Positions 1-10,419 of a stretch of DNA of 64,000 nt are shown here, one piece after another (the stretch's first letter is position 1; each line of letters starts with the position of its first letter). Both the position numbers and the translations under genes were made by a program. The notes under the pieces were generated by a model that made no database searches, was not told the origin of the DNA, and was given only the letters and a program-made list of their open reading frames with translations. This DNA comes from Tetrapyrgos nigripes (taxonomy: Eukaryota > Basidiomycota > Agaricomycetes > Agaricales > Campanellaceae), in the NCBI GenBank assembly GCA_013368315.1, contig JAACJM010000046.1, positions 248,001-312,000 of the forward strand, written 5' to 3'.

Positions 1-514
1 TCTAATGCAAGAGCTGATGTTATATCAGAGTCATATCTGCAATGAACAAAAGATGATAAATATACATCAGACTATGATGATGGGGGCAAATACATCATGA
101 TGGGACCAGGAGCAGTGCAGTAGGCAAGATTAGGATGTTCCTTGATGAATCACAATGTCACCTTCACATCAAGTGTCACCACATTGTCCAAGATGCAATG
201 TAGTGGCATTATACTTTGACAAGCTGTCGACCCATGCCATAGGATTGGAGTGGGGGAAGCGAGCCTCCATGACAAAGGCATGTGTTGTAAAGCTTACTAC
301 ACTTTGATTATACTTCCTGAGACAGTGCAATGACATAGTATCTATTTCCAACTCAACATCCCTCAGTAGTGATTCTGCTTTGACCAGTTCTGGTCGAGTT
401 TGAAAAGACCTTTACTAGATTAGAAGTGAATGACAGGACACATTAATGACTTATTCTGAAAAAAAGTCCACATGTAGTCTGAAAGTACACAAAATTTTTA
501 CTAAAAAGCCCTGG
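1..514. other. Unassigned sequence
   Basis: I find no supported gene here. A 60-codon minus-strand open frame at 169..351 has no recognisable feature and no splice context. Homology to the second copy of the segmental duplication begins only at about 515. Confidence 0.5.
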
Positions 515-1499
515 CTTAGGCATATTGCAACAGCTATATTTGCTTCTCAAGATCTATTGAATTGATTTATCCACTTATACCCAGTATGTCATTGGAGATG
601 GAATTGTAATTTGAAGAGCATGGATCCTATTTCCTGGTAATCAACTTGTCAAGGGTATTCTGACCATGGCATTCATTGCATCTTTTGGTGAGCTAAGAAC
701 TTACTTTACCAGGTTTGAGTTTATAATCTCACTTTGAGCAATTATACCAGTTGGTGTGGGTACAGATGCAGGATTTAATATTACCACATACCTGCAGGGA
801 GCTGCTCATGATATTGACAGAAACTGCATATTAGCAATGATTGTGCCTTTGCTGGCCACAAACATCATTGCTACAAGTCTTATAGCATACAAAGCTTGGT
901 AGGGTTTCTGCTATTCAGGTAACTGTTTCCCTCCTGACTAAACTTCAAAATTCACATTTGTCAAGGTTTCTCAGAACAAACCTCAGCCAGTGTGGAAACA
1001 GGTTTCACAAGTTCAAAAAGTTCTGTTGCTCCTGGTAGAATCTGGGATTATTTATTGTGTGCTTTGGGTTGGTGCTAAGTGATCTGCCTGCTCCCTAACT
1101 TGGCAAAGGCTGAAATATCATACCATAATCATCACAGATCACATACATGATGATCTCAATGTTGACTAGTGAACAGTCAATGGAAGTTAGGATCTTTGCC
1201 AGTGCTATGCCTTCTTTAGCAGTAGGTGTTTTTAATTCTTGCCTCTTGAGCACATACTTATGACAGGTTCTTCAAATAAGGCTCTATATCCTATCTTTAT
1301 GATTCTGGTTGTAGCTGTTGAAAGGGCTAATGAAGGGAACAAATCTGCCAATGAGATGTCTCGTTCTCAATCTATCAGGTTTGTCTCAGCCCAAGTTGCA
1401 GCATCTCAAGTGGAGGAGAACCAGGCAAAAAGTCAGATTCAGGAAGTGTATGGATCTACCAGAGAAGAGAATCCAGAGCTGCACATTCAGGAAATATAA
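515..1499 (+). pseudogene. Seven-helix membrane protein, decayed copy 1
   Basis: This is a broken copy of the gene at 17116..18621. The first transmembrane exons are missing. The exon at about 590-690 should read VIWRAW but has a stop codon at 612..614 where the sister copy has Trp (TGG to TGA). Downstream the introns and the helix-6/7 exons are still recognisable, and the last exon (1239..1499) gives a hydrophobic stretch around ALYPIF followed by a polar Gln/Glu-rich tail ending IQEI. The layout, with a WRAW-FPxNRLVKG loop, a LIAYKAW helix end and a LYP motif in the last helix, is that of an unnamed seven-helix family abundant in agaricomycetes. Its function is unknown. Unlike copy 2, the exon at about 960-1060 occurs once. 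Confidence 0.7.
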
Positions 1500-2199
1500 T
1501 CACCCGTCTTCTTTTTCTTGCCTTTCTTCAGTGTACTCAGTGGCAAGTACGAGTCCTCCTCCTTGTATTGAAGATATCTGCAGACTTTCAATCTTGCTTG
1601 GCAAGATTTATTAGTATTAGTATTATTATTATTTTATCCCCTTTTATCCGCCATTGTGCGAAAGTATACAGTAGTGACTACCTAACTTGATGTATGTTCA
1701 TAAAAAGACCGTGCAAATGTGGACTTATCATTCCAACTTAGGATAAGCTGTATCACAGATATCGGTTCTCTCACTACTGGTAGATCTGAGGACTGCGCCA
1801 TGGCACCAAAAAGCTGCTGACGCGAAGAAGAGTCAGCGTCAAGATTCCGGAAAGTTTCAGCCGCTCCTTATACTCTGCGGAAACCGGACTTTGAAAACCG
1901 GGTCTAAGCGGCCAGGACCCTGAATTGCAGATTGCCATAACCTCTCATGATCATTGTCAAGGAAAGGAAGGACTTTCCAGTAATCGGTGGATCCCGGAGA
2001 CTCAGCCAGACTATGTACCTTCCAAATTTGGGATATATATAAATATTATACCAGTCCACAGAAGAGATAGGTGAGTAGCGAACGCTTGCACTTGTAGTAA
2101 CCTAGTAGTGATAACCACACTTTGCAGGAGTGACCCCCTACCCAAGTTACTTCTTGAATATATAAGTATAGCTAAGATGTATGGCTAGAGAGCGATATT
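1500..2199. repeat. Duplicated 3' flank between membrane gene and peroxidase
   Basis: This is non-coding sequence shared with 18622..19279. The part from about 1780 to 2199, the 3' flank of the peroxidase gene, is also found at 13610..13863 plus 15381..15529 plus 17005..17085, and inverted at about 61396..61931. A short (TTA)n run lies at about 1613..1634. No gene is visible. Confidence 0.75.
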
Positions 2200-3364
2200 C
2201 TAAATTCTATTAGCAGTAAGAGGATCGATGACACCCTCAGGCCCAAGACGAATCCACGGGTTAGGCTGCACCCCACTAGGCTGCCACTCAGAAAAACGCT
2301 CAATCTCTACCTCGATGGGATCAAGGACATCTACGGTGATCAACATGTCGTTTTTCTTCCATCCTTCAGCAATCGGGAGACGTTCTTCACGAAAGAGAAT
2401 TTGGACGAAGCTGGGGTACCGTTCAACGCTACGTAAGATTTTCTTCCTTGAATGGATGGGAAAAGGGAAATGCAACTCACTTCTTCGGCGCCTTTGTAGC
2501 CACTCCAGCCGTGACATTACCCATCACAGCGAGGTACAACCCCGATTCACGAGTCCTGATCTTGAAATCCTTGACATTATTGATCAACTGAGCATTCACG
2601 CCATTCTGAATGTCCTGTCGTTCCTTCTGAACTCGACCAGCCGAAGTAGCGTTATAATAGTCAACTCCGGGGTTAGAGTTGGCTAGAGTGGTGAAAACGG
2701 TTTCATTGAAATGGATATTGTCGTTGTTGGGATCGACGTTGAAGTCTTCACGGGAGAGGGAGATGTCGTGTTCGAATGTTTCGTGCCTATGACACCGGGT
2801 AAGGGAATAAGTAAGTAAAAGAAGGATGAGATTTGATTTGGACTGAGGAAGCTGGACAAGGTCGACAATGGCAGAAGGAGTACTTACAGAGCAATCTCCG
2901 TCAAATTGAAGAAATCGGGGGTCTCAGCTGCCATCAGAGCACCCTTGGCCGCCAACGTTACTACGTCTGGTCCGACGTTGAAACCGTCTGGATAACAATT
3001 CGGAATGAGTTCATAAACCAAAAGCTGCGGCGAGAAATCGAGAGACGAACCTAGGACTGCTTGCAACACAATAGGTATGGTAATGTTCTTACCATCCCGT
3101 GGAAGGTACCCATGATTGGCGAGTCTGTAAAAAGAGGTCGAAAATCACTTGTCTGTATTAAAAAGGATAGTAAGATGATACATACGTGTTCAATCCAGGG
3201 CAAGGACCACGAGCATCACTAGGTCCAGGAGCTTGGAATGCATGGTCGTCCCCACCAGCATCAGTCGTAGGAGCCGTATCGTACTGCCTAGCGTAAACGG
3301 TATGCGCAGAGACCATCATGCTCCCTGCTGGGAGAAGAGAGACGAGTGCGAGGAGCTTCAACAT
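2200..3364 (-). CDS. Secreted heme-thiolate peroxidase (chloroperoxidase/peroxygenase family), copy 1
   Basis: Five exons fit with exact phase: complement(2200..2428, 2481..2786, 2888..2987, 3051..3124, 3186..3364), introns 52-101 nt, 295 aa. Residues 1 to about 20 form a signal peptide (MLKLLALVSLL then VSAHTVYA). GPCPGLNT follows at 53-60; Cys55 should be the axial heme ligand of the PCP motif. Next come LANHGYLPRDG and an EHD triad (Glu123, His124, Asp125), the form typical of chloroperoxidase-like short members rather than the EGD form of long peroxygenases. Several Asn-X-Thr sites fit a secreted glycoprotein. The family uses H2O2 to oxygenate or halogenate organic substrates; the actual substrate cannot be read here. 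Length fits the short group. The third intron-exon junction removes a 21-codon stretch that would otherwise break the QAVLDGFNVGPD block, which supports the model. The gene lies in a segmental duplication with 19280..20447. Confidence 0.88.
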
Positions 3365-4340
3365 TATTGTCGTTGGTGTTGCAAAGGCTGATTAGTTCAC
3401 TGGATAGGATCCTGGAAGTAGGAAGAGAAGGAAAGAAGTGGTGATGACTTTTTCGCCAGCGCCATCGCCACTTTTTATACACAACCTCTGGACTTTTGGT
3501 TCACTGAAAAAACCGTCTCCGAACATACATATACGTACGCGACAGACTCTCAGGGACAGAAACGCAGTCTGATCGCAGCGAGTCGTTCAGGCAGAGGAAG
3601 TAGGAGCATAAGTTGCCACTCATTTCGATATTCTGATTCTTATCATATTGACGATTGAAACAAGCGTTCGCCACAGTCCAGACTTGTCACTCGTATCCGT
3701 CGAAATTTCATCCCTTGTCTCTTCATATGGTGTTTAGCGACCCGCAGGAATGGTCAATGGTATTCGCAATATTACGATCGCGAGCTCTTGTAAACCTTGT
3801 ATTATTGCATCTTCGCCCGCCTCGAACTCTCTTCAGAACTTGATGAAGAATCTCGACTTTAGTATTATGCCCAACGCCAGCCGACGCCATTCCCGCCGGC
3901 TGCAACTTCCAATAATAACTCAAAGGAAAGTAAGCTGCGCCCGCTGCTCGCTTCCTCGATCTTCGATTAACAATCATACACCCAGTGCATTCCGTCTGAC
4001 TGCGGTGTGTAAATTAAGACAGGACTCATGGGTGCATGTGCACGAAGATGGTAACTACACCTAAGTAAGTACGTACCCATTTGGTAGTATTTCCGTTGGG
4101 AACGTTAACCATGGTCGCAGTCAGACTCCCACAATTGGCCAAATTCAAGTAAGTACCAAGTACTCATTTGAACGAGCTCACCTGGAGAGCTTCATTCCCA
4201 GCCTATCGAGGAGTATAACTGATAAGAGTGGTAAAATGGTGCTGGCGAACAGTTCATTACCACTTCTCAGTTCTTTTCTTACTTGAACTTTTAAAAACGG
4301 TGAAGCCTGCTTCCGCCCTTTCCGTTGAACGTCACCAACA
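3365..4340. repeat. Divergent intergenic/promoter module shared by peroxidase copies
   Basis: This is the region between peroxidase 1 (-) and an orphan peroxidase 5' end (+). Its right part, from about 3648, recurs at about 21032..21865 and inverted at about 58230..58826. Short open frames within it are shadows repeated in all three copies; they have no domain and differ by indels. About 310 bp present at 20730..21035 are absent here, and about 55 bp at roughly 4019-4075 are unique to this copy. Confidence 0.7.
3471..3479 (-). promoter_or_regulatory. TATA box of peroxidase copy 1
   Basis: On the minus strand the sequence reads TATAAAAAG about 107 nt upstream of the ATG at 3364. The same element is conserved at 20551..20559 upstream of copy 2. 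Position and conservation make it the likely core promoter; this is not proven. Confidence 0.5.
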
Positions 4341-4481
4341 ATGATCTTCTCGCTTCTCCTGGTATTGCTTATCTCGGCTTCTTCGCATGCCGTCTATGCT
4401 AGGCAAGACAACACGGCCCCGGCTCCTCACTCTAGCCCGGTTTTTGCAGAGGTGCTGAAGCTCAAACGACCACTGAATTGA
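4341..4481 (+). pseudogene. Orphan 5' exon of a peroxidase: signal peptide only
   Basis: An ATG at 4341 opens 46 codons beginning MIFSLLLVLLISASSHAVYA and continuing RQDNTAPAP, the same leader pattern (AVYARQ, then a Thr/Ala/Pro segment) as the intact peroxidases. After about 35 residues the similarity ends and a stop follows at 4479..4481. No PCP motif or heme pocket follows. I read it as the truncated 5' end of a second peroxidase once divergent from copy 1. It could in principle encode a tiny secreted peptide, but nothing supports that. Confidence 0.7.
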
Positions 4482-4786
4482 GACGACCACGTGGGAGATG
4501 GACAACTTCAGAGTCTACTGCTGCGCGCCAACTGCGTGCTGCTCCTAGTGGCAGTGGTTCAGGAGACATTTCGGCGTCGCTTGGGCTGGCGGCCGCTGAG
4601 CAATTTTTGGAAATATTCTGTGCTCTTCGCCGAGTTCTTTACAAGTTGCGGTTTTTCCACGTAGCCGTAGCTGTTCAATGTGGATGTATCTATATCATTG
4701 TACTGGCTCTCTTGTTTGACTTCTTTACGACAGTACAAGTTGTTTGTTCAGAATTACATTGTACAAGTATTTACAGGACAGACAGA
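4482..4786. repeat. 3' flank of BTB gene, present again inverted
   Basis: About 4540..4860 (this flank plus the last codons of the BTB gene) is repeated in inverted orientation at about 9655..9965. The 111-codon plus-strand open frame at 4478..4813 lies in this flank, antisense to the BTB terminus, and I do not call it. Confidence 0.65.
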
Positions 4787-5872
4787 TTAGCCTCTGGCGT
4801 ACTTCTCCGCTAAATACTTCCTCGCAATGATTTTGATATCTTCCATCTTCCCAATGTCCCCACAAACCTTCGTTACCCATTCTTTGAACGGATTGCAACA
4901 ATGACATTCACAGACCTTCTCCCCAGCTAGATCAGCCTGGTATATCAGAGTACGGAACTGGGAAAGTTTGGTTGGGTCCTTCTTGATCTCGTCCTTGACT
5001 TGCTGGATTTTGCGTAGCCAGCGAACTTCTTGAAACTTGTGTTGCTGGGGATGTGTAGAAGAGATTGCGCAGGCGTCCCCAAGAGCACTCAGCAAACCAT
5101 GGAAATTAGAACGATAAATGCTCTAGTAGATGGTGCATTTGTGGGTAACCCGATCAAGACGAGCAGCAGTGGGCTTACCCATGGCACAAAGACGTCGTGA
5201 GGCAATAGGTTAGCAAGTTCTGTAAGAGGTTTCATGACCAGCTGTGGCGCGAGTGTATATATGACGCTGTTGTGATGGTACGTTGCTGCGTATTTCAGGA
5301 TTTGTTCAGGATGACTCGTAAGGAAGTCCCTGATAGGCACTAATTAGTCGGATTATACTGTACTATACCTGACAATTTCAAAACGCACCTCATGTACAAG
5401 GCGCAAGTGCTCTGAGCAGAGTACACCACGTACTTCTCTGATGCATTTGCCAAAGCCATAAGCTGCTCGAAATCCAATCCATCCAGTTCCGGGGGTCTCT
5501 GAGGAAGCATAAACTGGAATAAATGCTCCAGAGTCGACGATTTTTCAGATAGTGGGATAATCTCGTTCTGAGACGGAGTTGTATGTTTAGCCAATGGGAA
5601 TCCTTCTGCATAGACTTCAAGGTGCTTTTGATGGACATGGAATGAGACATTATCTGAAGACCTGAATACGACGTCTCCGCCTGTCTCGGGACCGACTGGC
5701 ACGAAGACATCGGTGGCAACGAGACGAGAGATTGAATCGTTAATTGAAATTTTGATCGCCACTACAGCGCAGATAGCTTCGCGTACTCACATTTTCTGGA
5801 CACTACAGCCTTCTCCTTCGTGCTCATAGGGTCTGTCTGTGATACTGTTGCGCTCGCTGTGTTCGTCGACAT
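4787..5872 (-). CDS. BTB/POZ-domain protein (fungal type)
   Basis: Four exons close in phase: complement(4787..5044, 5179..5329, 5389..5695, 5791..5872), introns 134, 59 and 95 nt, 265 aa. After a 27-residue leader comes the BTB core GGDVVFRSSDNVSFHVHQ, where the strand-turn-helix around DVVFRSSDN and FHVH is diagnostic of the Kelch-less BTB proteins expanded in agaricomycetes. The helical rear follows, with ALANASEKY, ILKYAATYH, an FVPW helix, then FQEVRWLRKIQQVKDEI. A Cys-rich block (CECHCCNPFKEW) and a basic end (IIARKYLAEKYARG) follow. BTB domains dimerise and often bind Cullin-3; a ubiquitin-ligase adaptor role is plausible but not shown. The 134-nt intron is the weakest junction, chosen because only its CCCAG acceptor restores the frame. 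The start ATG at 5872 was taken because exon 1 then joins the core in phase. Confidence 0.8.
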
Positions 5873-6405
5873 TTTGGCAGATTTACAGAGTGATAGTAAG
5901 TAGTCGTAGATTCTCTGGTTCTGGCAAAAGATGTTCTCAGATGACGATAAGATGAGGGGCGTCTGAAAGAGAAGCTGAAGAAGCCCGTTGTGGGCGTTCC
6001 TCTATCTTCACATGATTTTCATGCTGAGCTCAAATTAGGAACTCCGCCAATGCAGCCGGGCCAAACCCTGTTCACTGTGCCTCATGATTTAAAGACGATT
6101 TTCGGGACTTTAAAGGATACGGGAAAGGATTGCATCATGGCATTGGCAATGGTAGAAGTAGAGGCTCATATCGTCACGGAGAAGGTGGAGAACATTGTCC
6201 GTCAAATGTCCGTAGGCATCTCCTAATTTCTTCGTAAACACGCGGACGCGCTCGTACTTGGCGGGTTTAACTTCTTGACTGCGGACCGCGGATTGACGTC
6301 AACGTCGGGGAGAAGTCAGGCCTCCACTGACCTCTCCCACCGCTTTCGAATTCCGCTTCAACGAGAACCACCGGGGTACGCTTTTTGCCGACTTTCTGGT
6401 GAGTA
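5873..6405. repeat. Intergenic sequence with copy at 22.0-22.6 kb
   Basis: About 6085..6430 is about 90% similar by eye to about 22035..22600, the upstream region of the F-box-like gene fragment there. A 78-codon open frame at 5990..6226 is not preserved in the other copy, so I treat the segment as a duplicated promoter/5' flank. Confidence 0.55.
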
Positions 6406-9347
6406 GTGTCGCAGACTGTGACTCGGACTCATGAAACTGATAGACTTTTTTCTCTATCTGACTACTCAGATTCCCAGTCGCTCATCCATCCAATCTCAGC
6501 CAACGCAATTCCTCCAATCCACATCCTCCCTCCCGCACTCCGACAAATCCCGTCCCAGTCCTACCCAACCTCCAGCTGCAGAGCACCTCAGTCTCCCCAA
6601 ACCATTCGGCCAACCCCACTGCAACTCCGCCTCATACTCGTCTGGACTCTGTCAACGATGAAAAACTATCGTAGAGGGCTCGCCTGGGTTATGGCGGGAT
6701 GTGGTCATTTGTACTACTGCCATGGGTGCGGGTGTTAGTCCCTTTGGCGAGTCACAAGGAGTCAGGCGGTGGAATCCTCAACCGTTGGATCGTTTGCTTT
6801 CTAGGAGTATATCCTCGTCCTCGTCGTCTTCCTCTCCTTTCACCAGGCTCGGGTTCCCCACGGTCCCAAATGCAATGCTCCCCAAATATAACCATCAACT
6901 CGGACCCCTTCAACCGTCTCACCTCCTCTATCTGGCAAGTCATTTTCATGAGGGAACATGTGAAGAGGTGGAAGAGTGTAGAGGTTGTTATGGATTCGGA
7001 GAGAGTTGAGGTTTTCAGCGTTCGCTCTCCCAGTCAGGGGTGTAGTGTTCAGAGGGAGAGGGAGATGGAGATGCCGTTCCTAGAGTGTCTAAAGTTGAAG
7101 TTTGTCTATTTTGGAGGGTACAACTTTTACCTCGACAGCCACCATCCTTCCTACGACGATAATCATAATCATAATTCCAACGACCTCGACCACGACCTCA
7201 ATCTCTTCGCCAACGCACCCCGCCTCCGACATGTTTCTATTATCGATAATGCGGGGTGTATGCTTGGGAATCCTGCTACCCAAGCTGATGGTATCTTCAT
7301 TATCGCCGCCGCCGCCGCTACTACCACCACCACCACCACTACTACCACCATCAGTACCACTTCCACTACTACCATTGGGAACAATGGGAACGCGACCAAC
7401 GGGTACAACGGGGATAATCACACCGAGGCTCAGGCTCAGACAAGGCCTAGGGGTTTTACCTTCATCCTTCCTCGGAACCAATTGGAAAAGTTGGAATGTG
7501 GTGGGAGATTTATACCTCAACCGAAGCCGAAGCCTGTCCCGAATCTTATGTTTCCTGTTCCTCCGTATACGCCGACACCGGGTCTGGGTCTGGGTCCAAG
7601 TGTTGCTGCTGCTGTTGCGGAAGCGGAAGGGCAAGGGATAGGGCAAGGGCAAGGGGATATGGGTGTCGATGTCGATATGATATGGGTATGGATATAGACA
7701 GTGGCGAGGACGTTATGAACGCGACTGCGATTAGGACGACTACGGCTGGTATGACGGCTACGACGGCTACGACTATGTCTACGTCACACACGCATACCCA
7801 GCTTTCGCCAACCTCACCGAACTATCCTATACACTCGATATTCCTTCGATGTTTTTCTCTGCGCCTGCGCCTACCCATACCCATCCTCACTCACCCTCAC
7901 CCTCACCGATAATAGTAATCTCAACGTTAATGCCCACACAGATCCAACCCTCCCACCTCTACCAACTCTAATCACCCTCTCCCTCCCTCCAAACTCTAAC
8001 CTCAGTCCGTAGGACTCCATACGACCACGATCAACTTTCAAGTCGTTTCTATGCTTGTTCGTTCTGCCAACGCACCCCGCCTCGGACGCGTTTCTATCAT
8101 CGATAATGCCGGGTGTACGCTTGGGAATCCTGCTATTGATGATATCTCTATTACCAACAATACTAGTACCACTACCACTACCACCACCACTACTACCGAC
8201 GATGGGAATGGAAATGCGAACGCAAACAACGGAGATAATCACACCGATAATCACACCTCAACTCAGGCTCAGGCTCAGGCTTGGCCTAGGGGCTTTACCA
8301 GGACCTTCATCCTTCCTTGGCACCAATTGGAAAAGTTGGAATGTGGTGGGAGGTTTATGCCTCAGCCTCAGCATTTAGCCTGTTCTGAATCCTACGTATA
8401 CGTATACGCCACCTTTTGTTCCTACATATACGCCGACGTTGACTCTGGGTTCTGTTGCTGCTGCTGCTGCTGAAGGGGTAGGGCAAAGGCAAGGGTAGGG
8501 GATATAGGTGTTGATATGGATATTGTCCAGCTCCAAATTCAAATCCAACCCCTCCTAAGTCTAATCACCCTCCCCTCCCTCCAAACTCTAACCCTCGGTC
8601 CGTACGACCTCGGTCAACTTTCAAGTCGTTTCTGTGCTTGTTTGTTCGGGGTTGCATAGTAGGGTTAGGAGGTCGGTTTCGGGTCATGCGTGGGTTACTA
8701 GGGGGATAGGGACAGGCTCAGGCTCAGGCTTCAATGGGTGTATTAAAACACCTCCTAAACTGTGTCCCCGATCCAGAAGAGGGACGCGGACTATGGGAGG
8801 GAGGGAGAGAGAAAGAGAAAGAGAAAGAAGCACACCCAGACTTTGGCGGAATCAGCAAAAGAATGTCGTCACCGTCAAAAATCTCAAACGCTTGCGAAAA
8901 CTTAGTTTGGAGTTTAGCGCGTATACGATTCGTGTGCATGATAGATGTTTTGGTTTTGGTCCTGCGACTTTGGGTCCGGGTCCGGGTTCAAAGGTGGGGA
9001 CGGGGGCAGGGGTGGGGACAGCGGCAACGGCAATGGAAACGGTAATGACAATTCAGGGTCCTGGGGCAGGTCTAGAGGGTATGGGTATGGATATGAGGAC
9101 GGGGCCGACGGGGAGGGTATCCGGGTCAGGGTCTGGGTTTGTCGCGATGGTTAAGACTCAGAGGAGGAAGTACCAAGGACCTGGACCTGATGAAGGGTTA
9201 GGGTTAAGAGAGCTACATATCCGCAACGACGGCAACGTACTCGTGTACTCGGTGCAGCTTGAGGAGGCTCTGAGGGAGTTGAAGGCGGAGGCGGAAGTTG
9301 CAAAGGATGGGGATGGGTTCGTGATTAGTTGTGTGTACCGGGATTGA
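6406..9347 (+). pseudogene. F-box-like / leucine-rich protein gene, disrupted by repeats
   Basis: Pieces of a fungal F-box-type protein occur in order but in different frames. They are IVEGSPGLWRDVVI near 6668 (the family's post-F-box signature), HVKRWKSVEVVMD near 6970 followed by FLECLKLKFVYFGG, then NAPRLRHVSIIDNAG (about 7213), FILPRNQLEKLECGG (about 7465), a second copy of the last two motifs (about 8066 and 8307), and a C-terminal LRELHIRNDGNVLVYS ending at the stop 9345..9347. NAPRL...LPxxQLxxL is the usual repeat of agaricomycete F-box proteins. GT-AG introns could rescue some frame changes, for example near 6728, but the duplicated block and the Thr/Gly/Asp-rich microsatellite inserts make an intact protein unlikely. 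F-box proteins recruit targets to SCF ubiquitin ligases; the F-box helices themselves are not clearly visible. Confidence 0.55.
7195..8425 (+). repeat. Direct duplication of a leucine-rich segment with triplet microsatellites
   Basis: About 7195..7580 and about 8045..8425 are similar over their length, each encoding NAPRL...VSIIDNAG...GNPA and LPxxQLEKLECGG. Each carries its own expanded triplet tract: GCC/ACC/ACT runs at about 7303..7375 and ACT/ACC runs at about 8158..8200. The two copies are about 850 bp apart. Confidence 0.75.
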
Positions 9348-9654
9348 CGGGCGTTGGTTTCTCTTTGACGACTCGGTTTATGGTTTCGGTTTCGGTTTTG
9401 GTTTTGGTTTGGTTTTGGTTATAGATTGCATACTAAAAGAGATATATGTAGAATACTAGACGTCCAAGGCTCAAGCTACACCTTAGATCTCTCTCTCTTT
9501 AGACTTTTACTTTATTGTACATACTCCAGTTCTTCTCTGGCCTACGTAGCTACGTGTACTTCATGAGCATGATCACGAATTGACGTCGACGTCGACATAA
9601 CACGTCCGCCATTGACTAAGGCTAGTATGTAGTAGTATTATCTCTCTCTTCCCT
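9348..9654. other. Low-complexity 3' flank
   Basis: This contains a TTTCGG/TTTTGG-rich stretch (about 9374..9421) and no supported gene. Confidence 0.5.
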
Positions 9655-9965
9655 GCGAAGACGTTGAGAAGATGGAAGATGTCAAAACCATCGCGAGGAA
9701 GTATCTAGCGAATAAGTAGGTCAGAAGTTGATCTGTATGTCCTGTCACTACTTGTACAATGTAAGCCTGAAGAAACAACGTGGATTGTCGTAAGTCATAC
9801 AAGAGAACTAGTGTGCAATGATAGATACATATACGACATCTACGGCTACGTGAAAAGACCGCAAGCAAAGAACTCTCCGAAGAGAGCAGAAATTCTCCAA
9901 AAATTGCGCAGCTGCCTCCAGCCCAGGCGACGCCGGAACGTATCCTGAACCACTGCCACCAGACG
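9655..9965 (+). pseudogene. Inverted copy of the BTB gene 3' end
   Basis: At 9670..9719 the plus strand reads KMEDVKTIARKYLANK followed by a stop, matching the terminus of the BTB protein at 4787. The sequence after it matches the reverse complement of about 4540..4786. Only the last coding stretch is present, so this is a fragment. Similarity is roughly 80-85% by eye, so the duplication is not recent. Confidence 0.75.
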
Positions 9966-10419
9966 CAACCACCAGCGTCCCTTCGAGGCCGTCCACCACC
10001 ACCACTATCACCCAGCACCCACGCCACCAACCCCGACGCCTACACCAAACACGCTAGATTGCGCTCTCGCCAATAGGCGGATAGTCTCGACATGATAGTC
10101 GGCTTCTCGCCATTAGGTGGCGGTCTCTACAAGATAGTCGGATTTTCTCGACAAGTAGTCGGTATAAAAGAGTGTCTTCTAATCATCTTCCGTTGGATGG
10201 TGAGGTATAACCGCTGGAAACTGGCGTGAAGGCAAGACAACACCGCTGTCCACAACGACCAGGCAAGACATCAGTACTTTCGCATCTTTATATGGGGTAT
10301 ATTCTGTATACATGGTATATTGTCAACCCCATTTCCTTGTGCGTTATACACATATACACATATACTCACCTTATACACCTTTTACGGTCCAGTTGGAATC
10401 CCATATACCGTTATACCAT
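9966..10419. other. Unassigned, with short tandem motifs
   Basis: At about 10075..10160 a GATAGTCGG-like motif recurs four times with variable spacing between TCTCGACA/TCTCGCCA blocks. About 10290..10415 is AT-rich with many TATAC/GTATA words. No gene is supported. Confidence 0.4.

Noticed and set aside
7089..7652. 187-codon minus-strand frame, Gly/Ser/Val-rich
   Set aside because: It is the reverse of the triplet-repeat tract in the F-box-like gene.
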